Source: Solidesulfovibrio sp. (GTDB lineage: Bacteria > Desulfobacterota > Desulfovibrionia > Desulfovibrionales > Desulfovibrionaceae). Taken from it: a stretch of DNA of 64,000 nucleotides. A program made the translations under genes and the position numbers. Where the stretch lies: NCBI RefSeq assembly GCF_038562415.1, contig NZ_JBCFBA010000019.1:1-64000 (forward strand). Direction: 5' to 3'. The number at the start of each line of letters is the position of its first letter. Position 1 is the first letter of the stretch. A model generated the notes under the pieces. It had not been told where the DNA came from. It worked only from the letters and a program-made list of their open reading frames with translations, and did not search any database. Below, in pieces: positions 57,962 through 64,000 of this stretch.

Positions 57962-59131
57962 TCACGGCCCGGGCGCGGCGGTCACGGCCCGGGGCAGGCG
58001 CACGGTCACGGTCGTGCCGGCCTCGGCCGAGGTCGTGAAGGTGATGTCCCCGCCGTGGGCTCGGGCGATCAGCCGGGCGCTGTAGGTGCCGAGCCCGGTG
58101 CCGTGGGATTTGCCCATGGTCACGTACTTGTCGAAGAACGTGGCCCGGATGGCCTCGGGGACCAGGCCCCGGTTGTGTATGGCGACGCGGGCCGTGTCCC
58201 CGTCGCGGCGGCAGGCGAGCCCCACGTCCGCCCCGGGCGGCGAGGCCTCGATGGCGTTTTTGAGGCAGTTGGCGAACAGCGTCTCCAGGAGCACCGCGTC
58301 GCCGGTCACGGTGCACGGCGCGGCCGCGTCGGGGAAATCCGGGCGCAGGGCCACCCCCGAGGCCGCGGCCAGGGGGGCCAGCGTCTCCACGGCGCCGCGC
58401 ACCACGCCCGCCAGGTCCAGGCGCGTGGCCGGCGGGGCGTACTGGCCGCGCTCGAGTTGCATGATCTTGTCCGTGGAATCCACGAGGTTGATGACGTTGT
58501 TGATGGCCCGGTAGAGCGTGGGCAAAAGGGGTGTGAGTTCCTCGTCGGTCACGTCGGCGAACAGGACCTGGGTCAGGGTCTTGAGGGAATGCAGCGGCGT
58601 CTTGATGTCGTGGCGGATGATGCGTTCCACGTCCAGGCGGAAGCGCTCGTCCGTCTTGCGCTGGGTGATGTCGTAGCAGTAGCCGATGTAGCCGCCGAAG
58701 GCGCCGCCGGGTTCCAGGAACGGGCAGCCGATGTCGAGGATCCAGCGGTATTCGCCGCCGCGGTGGCGCAGCCGGTATTCCATCTCGAAAAATTCCCGGG
58801 CGGCGAAGGCGCGCAGGTAGGTGTCCAGGCAACGGTCGAAGTCGTCGGGGTGCACGCCCAGTGCCCAGCCGTCGCCGATTTCCTGGTACATGGCCCGGCC
58901 GGTGAAGGCCAGCCAGGTGGCGTTGAACCAGTCGCACTTGGCGTCCGGGCCGGCCCGCCAGATGAGCGCCGGGGCGTCGTTGAGGATGCTCAGGTAGAAG
59001 TCCGCCGTGACGTTGGTCGGCGTGCAGTCGCTGTCCGGCGAGGCGTCGCGGGCTTCGAGCCGGGCGATGCGCCGGCGCGCGGCGGCGAGCTCGGCGAGGA
59101 GCTGCTCTTTGGTCTTGTCCGAATCGAGCAT
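57962..59131 (-). CDS. PAS-domain sensor histidine kinase
   Basis: This 389-residue soluble kinase begins with a coiled coil (1-32). A PAS domain with PAC follows (about 42-165, ALIWRAGPDAKCDWFNATWLAFTG, and YRWILDIGCPFLEPGG). The H-box is in ERIIRHDIKTPLHSLKT. The HATPase domain (about 280-385) has NCLKNAIEASPPGADV and GTGLGTYSARLIARAHGG. No membrane segment is visible, so it is cytosolic. It lies upstream of no response regulator, and its partner is unknown. It is convergent with dnaA. Confidence 0.9.
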   Translation of the reverse strand: MLDSDKTKEQLLAELAAARRRIARLEARDASPDSDCTPTNVTADFYLSILNDAPALIWRAGPDAKCDWFNATWLAFTGRAMYQEIGDGWALGVHPDDFDRCLDTYLRAFAAREFFEMEYRLRHRGGEYRWILDIGCPFLEPGGAFGGYIGYCYDITQRKTDERFRLDVERIIRHDIKTPLHSLKTLTQVLFADVTDEELTPLLPTLYRAINNVINLVDSTDKIMQLERGQYAPPATRLDLAGVVRGAVETLAPLAAASGVALRPDFPDAAAPCTVTGDAVLLETLFANCLKNAIEASPPGADVGLACRRDGDTARVAIHNRGLVPEAIRATFFDKYVTMGKSHGTGLGTYSARLIARAHGGDITFTTSAEAGTTVTVRLPRAVTAAPGP

Positions 59132-59199
59132 GGCGTGGCCAGCCGGTTGCGGTGCTGTTCGCCACCCCTATGGCACACATCGCGTGTCGTGGGAAGCGG

Positions 59200-59949
59200 T
59201 CAGGGCGCGATGGCCACGAGTTCCACATCCCCGACCACGCCGACCATCTCGCCGACCTGGACGAAGGCGCCGCGCACGCCGCGCCCCCGCAGGCCCTCGG
59301 CCGCCGCCAGCACGGCCTCGATATCGGCGCGGCTGGCCAGCCTGTTGCCCAGGGCCGTGGCCGCCGCGTCGGCCACCGCCCCCCGGTCGGCCACCACCGT
59401 CACCATGTCGGCCTGGCCGAGGCTTAAGGAATGGCCCACCGTGGCCGAGGAGGCGCACACCGCCGCCGGCAGTTTCGAGACGGGAAATTGCAGGGCCAGG
59501 CGCGTGCCCTCCACGGGCCGGGCCAGCAGGGCCACGGTGCGCGGCGTGGTCGAGCGCAGGAAGATGTCGCCGCCGTTTTCCACCACCAGGTTGGGCGAGC
59601 GGGCGGCGAAACGGTCGGCCACGGCCTGGGAAAAGGCCCCGGCCACGGCGGCGAAGGGGCCCACGCCGAAGCGCGCCGCGGCCTCGGCCATGTCCCGGGC
59701 GATGGCCGGCGCGTCCGGGCCGATGTCCACCGGAACCAGGGATTCGCGAAAATCCGGGCGCAGCAGGATGAAGGTGGAAAGCTGCGCCCGCAGGGCGGAG
59801 ACGAAATCCGCGATCTCCCGGGACAGGTCGCGCTCGGCCAGGACGAACAGGTCGGTCTGGGCCACCACCACCTGGAAGGCCGTCTCGCCGGGCCGGCCAA
59901 GCAGCCCCTGGCGATAGGCGCGCACGGGATCGGTGAAGACGGCGGACAT
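59200..59949 (-). CDS. UPF0280 family protein (ApbE-like fold)
   Basis: This 249-residue protein matches UPF0280, a family related to the FMN transferase ApbE. Features are RAYRQGLLGRPGETAFQVVVAQTDLFVLAE, MAEAAARFGVGPFAAVAGAFSQAVADR, VVENGGDIFLRSTTPRTVALLARP and the C-terminal GAVADAAATALGNRL. The function is unknown. It is divergent from the glycosyltransferase gene. Confidence 0.85.
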   Translation of the reverse strand: MSAVFTDPVRAYRQGLLGRPGETAFQVVVAQTDLFVLAERDLSREIADFVSALRAQLSTFILLRPDFRESLVPVDIGPDAPAIARDMAEAAARFGVGPFAAVAGAFSQAVADRFAARSPNLVVENGGDIFLRSTTPRTVALLARPVEGTRLALQFPVSKLPAAVCASSATVGHSLSLGQADMVTVVADRGAVADAAATALGNRLASRADIEAVLAAAEGLRGRGVRGAFVQVGEMVGVVGDVELVAIAP

Positions 59950-60057
59950 GGCGGGGCCTCCTTGGCGGCGCGGGTTCGGCCGGCACTATGCCCGAGGCCG
60001 TCCGGGCTGGAAAGGGCCGGCCTTGGCAGGCCGGGGCCGGGCATGTAGACTTGGGGC

Positions 60058-60945
60058 ATGGAGCGCCACAACGGTCGAAACGCCGACGCGCCGCTGGTCT
60101 CGGCCATCATTCCCACCCGGGACCGGGCCGGCCTGGTCGGCCGGGCCGTGGCCTCGGCCCTGGCTCAGACCCACGCACCCCTGGAGGTCATCGTCGTCGA
60201 CGACGGCTCCACCGACGACACGCCGGCGGTGCTGGCGGCTTTTTGCGAGCCCCGGCTGACGGTGGTGCGCCTCGATCCGGGCCGGGGGGTGTCGGCGGCC
60301 CGAAACGCCGGCCTGGCCGTGGCGCGCGGGGCCTATGTGGCGCTGCTCGACTCCGACGACGAGTGGCTGCCGGCAAAAACGGCCAGGCAAGTGGCGTTTA
60401 TGCGCGAAAAGGGCCTGGCCATCAGCCAGACCCGGGAGATATGGATGCGCGGCGGCAGAAGGGTCAACCCCGGCAACGCCCACGCCAAGCCGGACGGCTT
60501 TTTTTTCGAGAAGGCCCTGGAGCGCTGCCTGGTCAGCCCGTCCACGGTCCTGTGCACGCGGGAATTCTTCCAGGAAGTGGGCGGTTTCGACGAGGGCCTG
60601 CCGGCCTGCGAGGACTACGACCTGTGGCTTCGGGCCCTGCTGCGCCACCCGGTGGGCCTGCTCGCCGAGGACCTGGCCGTGCGCCACGGCGGCCGGCCCG
60701 ACCAGCTTTCGGCCATCCACGTCGGCCAGGACCTCTATCGCATCCGGTCCATGCTCGGGTTGCTTGGCCGGGACGACCTCTCCCCCTGGCACGTGTCCTG
60801 CATAAAAAAGGAACTGCGGCGCAAGGCCCTGTGCTACGCCAAGGGCTGCCTCAAGCGCGACAAGCCGGAAGAGGCCGCGCGCGTGCTGGCCCTGGCCGAG
60901 GCGGCGGCCGGGCCGCTCGGCCCGGCCGGGGAAACGGCGCCCTAG
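60058..60945 (+). CDS. Family 2 glycosyltransferase
   Basis: This 295-residue GT-A enzyme has VSAIIPTRDRAGLVGRAVASALAQTHAPLEVIVVDDGSTDDT at the N-terminus (nucleotide-sugar site), the DxD-type metal motif LLDSDDEWLP, and ACEDYDLWLRALL in the acceptor region. A helical C-terminus follows (about 220-290). It transfers sugar to an unknown acceptor, possibly a cell-surface polysaccharide. The end overlaps the convergent MoaE-like gene by 4 bases. Confidence 0.88.
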   Translation: MERHNGRNADAPLVSAIIPTRDRAGLVGRAVASALAQTHAPLEVIVVDDGSTDDTPAVLAAFCEPRLTVVRLDPGRGVSAARNAGLAVARGAYVALLDSDDEWLPAKTARQVAFMREKGLAISQTREIWMRGGRRVNPGNAHAKPDGFFFEKALERCLVSPSTVLCTREFFQEVGGFDEGLPACEDYDLWLRALLRHPVGLLAEDLAVRHGGRPDQLSAIHVGQDLYRIRSMLGLLGRDDLSPWHVSCIKKELRRKALCYAKGCLKRDKPEEAARVLALAEAAAGPLGPAGETAP

Positions 60946-61301
60946 GGCGCGATTTCCTTTTTCTTGATGGCCTCGGCCTTGACGCGCGACAGCGTGTAGG
61001 TGAGCCCGGCCAGGACGTTTTCGCGGATGTCCCCGGCCGCGACGATAAAAAGCAGGTCCTCGCCCGGGGCGAAGGTGCCGGCCCGGGCCTCGACCAGGAC
61101 CCGGAACATGCCGGGCATGGCCTGGCCCTCGCGGCGGATGGCCTCGACGAGGTCCTGGTCCACGGTGACCTCGAGGCGGCCCACGGGGGCACCGTTTCGC
61201 GACGTGGCCCGGGCCACGCCGTTGTGCACGAGCACCATGCCGACCTTTTCGAGAAAGCCCGGCTCGGCCTTGAGCATTGCGATGGTTTTCGAGATGTCCA
61301 T
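60942..61301 (-). CDS. Divergent MoaE-like protein
   Basis: This 119-residue protein starts at ATG 61301; an in-frame GTG at 61337 is an alternative. It has the MoaE-like sequence order VGMVLVHNGVARATSRNG at the N-terminus, a central helix ending near RVLVEARAGTFAPGEDLLFIVAAGDIRENVLAG and a terminal Lys-rich helix KAEAIKKKEIAP. MoaE is the large subunit of molybdopterin synthase. The match is weak, and the canonical lysine motif near the C-terminus is not clear. No moa genes are nearby. Confidence 0.5.
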   Translation of the reverse strand: MDISKTIAMLKAEPGFLEKVGMVLVHNGVARATSRNGAPVGRLEVTVDQDLVEAIRREGQAMPGMFRVLVEARAGTFAPGEDLLFIVAAGDIRENVLAGLTYTLSRVKAEAIKKKEIAP

Positions 61302-61329
61302 GGCCGCCAAGTAAGGGAGAAATGCGCCG

Positions 61330-64000
61330 TTGTCCACGCTTTACATCACCCACCTCCTGGATAAGCTCCCCCATGTCGCCACCTCGCGCATGGTGCACTC
61401 CGGCATCGGCGTCTGGGTGGCCTGGGAGGGCCAGCTCGACGCGGCCTTCGACGGCATGCTGCTCGACTACGGCGGCTTTCGCATGGCCGACGCCCTGGGC
61501 CAGGCCTTGTGGTTTTTTTGCGGCGACGAGGGCCTGCGCGCCCTGGCCCGCATCCATGTCTGGGGCCGGGTCAATCCCATGCCGATCTTCATCGAGGTTT
61601 TCCCGGCCTCGCTGCTCGTCGGCCAGAAGTTCGACCGCACCCTGTCGATCTCCGTGGAGCTTTCGCGCCAGCACACCATCCCGCCGGAAAACCTGGACAT
61701 CCTGATCCACCCGGCGCTCAAGCCCCAACTGGCCGGCAATCCCGGCCTGTCCAGCACCCCGGTCAAGCCGGCCTCGGGCCTGGCCCGGGTCGCCTTCGAA
61801 CGCTTCGAGGCCGACCCCGGGCTGTCCTACGAATCGGGGCTGTCCTGGCTGGGCGTGCTGCGCCCCCTGGGCGATCCCCTCAGTCGGGGCACGGCCGAGG
61901 GCTGGCGCAACATCGCGGCCGAGCTCCACGACATCATCGACCGGCTCGGCCTCAAGTTCCAGCGTCACGAGGGCTTTTTGCTCTTCGAGGCCGGGGGGTT
62001 GCGGGTTTTCCGGACCTGGTGCCGGGACACGGTCGCCCGGGTCATGCGCCTCAAGGAGGAGGGCGAGGCCGGGCATTACTGGCCGAGCGTCATGGCCGTG
62101 GTGCCGTCCAAGGGACGCACCTTCGGCAAGGACCTGCCGCGCCGGCTGGGCCTGGACTGGGACCGGCTGACCCCGGATTTCCCGCACATGAGCTATCGCT
62201 CGGCTTTTTTGTTGGGCGAGGAGTTCCGCATCCACGAGGCCCGGGCCCTGTCGCGGGGGAGCAACATCGACGACTGGTGCAACGTGAGCCTGGTGGACGC
62301 CGGGGAGGAGTCCCAGGCGACCGGTTCCCTGGCCGTGCCGCTGCCGTCACGCCTGTCCGTCACGGACGCGAAGCTCTGTTTCTACTGCGGGTTGAGTAAC
62401 CACGAGCCCCGGCACTGCCCGTCCAAGGCCCTGGCCGGGCCCAGGCCCGAGGTCTGGGAGCGCTTCGGCGGGCTGTCCGTCGGCGGCCTGGAGGAGCTTT
62501 CCGGCAAACTCGACGCCGCCTTGGCCGCGGACCCGGTGGGCGAGATGACCCGGCGCGTCGCCGGCAGGGAGGACATGGACACGCTTTTGGCCGCCATCTT
62601 CGAGATCGACCTGCCCTGCCAGCTGCGCATGCTGGAGGTGGTGTGGCGCTCCCGGGGCAAGGACCTGCCGGCGGGCCAGGAGCAGCTCGGCCCGCGCGAG
62701 GGCGATTATGTCTGGGACGCCCTGGCGGCGCTTAAGGAGCGCAACGACGAGAACTACGAAAACCTCATGGTCCAGGCCCTGACCAAGTATCCCCGGGCCT
62801 ACCAGCCCAAGTCCCTCCAGGGTTTCGCCGCCATGGAGGCCGGGGACTGGGTCAAGGCCGTCTACTACTGGCAGGAGTCGGGCCGGCTTTGCTACACCGC
62901 CCTGCAACGCGCCTATTTCCTGTGGCTCCAGGCCCGGTCCCTGGAGGTCCAGGGCGAGAGCCACAAGGCCATCGGGCTGTACCGGGAAGTCCTGCGGGAA
63001 AGCCCCAAATGGGCCGAGCCCGTCTACCGCCAGGGCGTGTGCCTGGTGAAGATGGGGTTCACCGACCAGGGCCTGCAGCTTTTCGGGCAGCTCCTGGCGG
63101 CCGATCCGTCCATGTTCAACCGGGTGATGATCGACCCCGAACTGGAGCGCGGCCGGCTGCACATCCTGTCGGCGCTGTGGCGGATATGGCGGCAGGCCCA
63201 GGAGGAGGCCGCGGCGCGCGTGGCCTCCCTGGGCGAGCTTTCGGAATCGCTGCGCGAACGCTTCCTGGCCGACGAGCCCTATCTGGTGGAAAGCGAGGCC
63301 CGCGTCCAGGCCCTGGCGGGCCTGGGCAAGGTCGGCAACTTCGTGGCCTTCAAGCGCCTGGAGGCCGGGGTGGCCGAAATCGAGGCGGCGGTACGCAAGA
63401 AGATCGAGGCCGAGGTCAAGGTCATGCAGCAGGCCCAGGCCCGGCAGTACGAGGATTTGAAAAGCGTGCAGCGCGAGGCGGCCTGGTTTCCCTTTCCCTC
63501 GCTTCTGCGCGAATTCAACAACGATTTCAACTTCAGCGCCACCAAGCTCAACTGGATGCGCACCAACTCCATGGATGTGCCGGCCAATTTCCACAAATGC
63601 CGCGAGTATCTGCCCGAGGTGGACGAGCGCATCCGCACCTTGCGCACGCGGCTGATCACGCTGCGCATCGTGCGGGATTCGACGTTTTTCTGCATGCTGC
63701 TCGGCCGCAACTTCATGTGGATGGAGGTGGCCGGCCTGGGGCTGTCGCTGGTGCTGGTGCCGCTGTTCGTCTATCTCTTCCAGCGTTCGGGCCAGGGCTG
63801 GATGGCGCAGATGATGGATCAGCAGAAATGGCAACTGCAAAAGGGGCTGGTGATCATCCTGTCGATTGCCGCCGTGGCCCTGGCCGCCATCAAGACGGCC
63901 CTGACCTTCGACTCGAAAAAGCGCAAGCTGTTCCAGCTCGCCGAGGAGGGCAAGCTGCCGGTCAAAAAGCCCAAACCCAGAAAGAAGCCCCGGGCCAAAC
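61330..64000 (+). CDS. TPR-containing membrane protein with CCHC zinc knuckle (3' truncated by the window)
   Basis: The open frame of at least 890 codons starts at TTG 61330 after GGGAG and runs off the window end without a stop, so the C-terminus is missing. The N-terminal half (1-345) is unrecognised and starts STLYITHLLDKLPH. A CCHC zinc knuckle follows, CFYCGLSNHEPRHC (Cys350, Cys353, His358, Cys363, spacing CX2CX4HX4C). Helical TPR-like repeats are next (about 450-610, YPRAYQPKSLQGFAAMEAGDW and HKAIGLYREVLRESPKWAEPVYRQGV). Two membrane segments (about 798-820, 838-858) and a Lys-rich tail close the visible part. CCHC knuckles are rare in bacteria. I infer a membrane-tethered adaptor. Confidence 0.75.
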   Translation, partial: MSTLYITHLLDKLPHVATSRMVHSGIGVWVAWEGQLDAAFDGMLLDYGGFRMADALGQALWFFCGDEGLRALARIHVWGRVNPMPIFIEVFPASLLVGQKFDRTLSISVELSRQHTIPPENLDILIHPALKPQLAGNPGLSSTPVKPASGLARVAFERFEADPGLSYESGLSWLGVLRPLGDPLSRGTAEGWRNIAAELHDIIDRLGLKFQRHEGFLLFEAGGLRVFRTWCRDTVARVMRLKEEGEAGHYWPSVMAVVPSKGRTFGKDLPRRLGLDWDRLTPDFPHMSYRSAFLLGEEFRIHEARALSRGSNIDDWCNVSLVDAGEESQATGSLAVPLPSRLSVTDAKLCFYCGLSNHEPRHCPSKALAGPRPEVWERFGGLSVGGLEELSGKLDAALAADPVGEMTRRVAGREDMDTLLAAIFEIDLPCQLRMLEVVWRSRGKDLPAGQEQLGPREGDYVWDALAALKERNDENYENLMVQALTKYPRAYQPKSLQGFAAMEAGDWVKAVYYWQESGRLCYTALQRAYFLWLQARSLEVQGESHKAIGLYREVLRESPKWAEPVYRQGVCLVKMGFTDQGLQLFGQLLAADPSMFNRVMIDPELERGRLHILSALWRIWRQAQEEAAARVASLGELSESLRERFLADEPYLVESEARVQALAGLGKVGNFVAFKRLEAGVAEIEAAVRKKIEAEVKVMQQAQARQYEDLKSVQREAAWFPFPSLLREFNNDFNFSATKLNWMRTNSMDVPANFHKCREYLPEVDERIRTLRTRLITLRIVRDSTFFCMLLGRNFMWMEVAGLGLSLVLVPLFVYLFQRSGQGWMAQMMDQQKWQLQKGLVIILSIAAVALAAIKTALTFDSKKRKLFQLAEEGKLPVKKPKPRKKPRAK

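Noticed and set aside
59986-62235. Long minus-strand open frame across the glycosyltransferase and the TPR gene start
   Set aside because: It crosses several genes, lacks domains and overlaps the well-supported glycosyltransferase and MoaE-like genes.

Overview
The window is a GC-rich (about 70% by eye), gene-dense bacterial chromosome segment. Gene content points to a Desulfovibrionaceae-type sulfate reducer, probably Desulfovibrio or Solidesulfovibrio-like. The clues are a cysteine synthase fused to a cysteinyl-tRNA-synthetase-like domain, a DUF6125-like protein, a CbpA-CbpM-ClpB operon, several Cache/PAS sensor proteins and a dispersed GC-rich intergenic hairpin element. This placement is inference; no rRNA or other taxonomic marker is present. 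I see no prophage, complete insertion sequence or CRISPR array.

Layout. 1-4600: a two-domain carboxymuconolactone-decarboxylase-like secreted protein divergent from a LysR regulator, a YitT membrane protein and small secreted or membrane proteins. 4700-10200: a sirtuin followed by the Tol-Pal envelope system (tolQ, tolR, tolA, tolB, pal). 10500-19020: a chemoreceptor, PgpA, a DUF6125-like protein, a BaiN-type flavoprotein and a large hybrid sensor kinase. 19331-19492: tRNA-Val and tRNA-Asp on the minus strand with a recognisable promoter and terminator. 19600-31500: a lipase-like hydrolase, a diguanylate cyclase, an orphan PilT-type ATPase, a giant alpha-2-macroglobulin and a DUF1254 lipoprotein. 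31500-40500: a shikimate-dehydrogenase-like enzyme, an Smr protein, the chaperone operon cbpA-cbpM-clpB, a c-haem-containing sensor kinase and thiM-thiE. 40500-49500: a DUF1566 secreted protein, a DUF115 protein, the CysK/pseudo-CysRS fusion, a methyltransferase, an NlpC/P60-like protein and small unknowns. 49500-56000: a PilZ protein, a degenerate ImmA/IrrE-like protein, EcsC-like, rlmE, yebC, ruvCAB and thyX. 56000-64000: an origin-like region, an atypical DnaA, a PAS histidine kinase, a UPF0280 protein, a glycosyltransferase, a MoaE-like protein and a truncated TPR membrane protein with a CCHC zinc knuckle.

How the genes work together. The clearest functional units are Tol-Pal (outer-membrane integrity and division), CbpA/CbpM/ClpB (protein disaggregation), ThiM/ThiE (thiamine salvage, joined by an ATGA overlap) and RuvCAB (Holliday-junction processing, joined by two ATGA overlaps). 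Several proteins point to c-di-GMP and environmental signalling: the GGDEF enzyme, the PilZ protein, three histidine kinases and one chemoreceptor. The observations most worth following are the CysK fusion with a catalytically degraded CysRS domain, the bacterial CCHC zinc-knuckle protein, the DnaA with unusual ATPase motifs beside DnaA-box-like sites, and the dispersed hairpin repeat.
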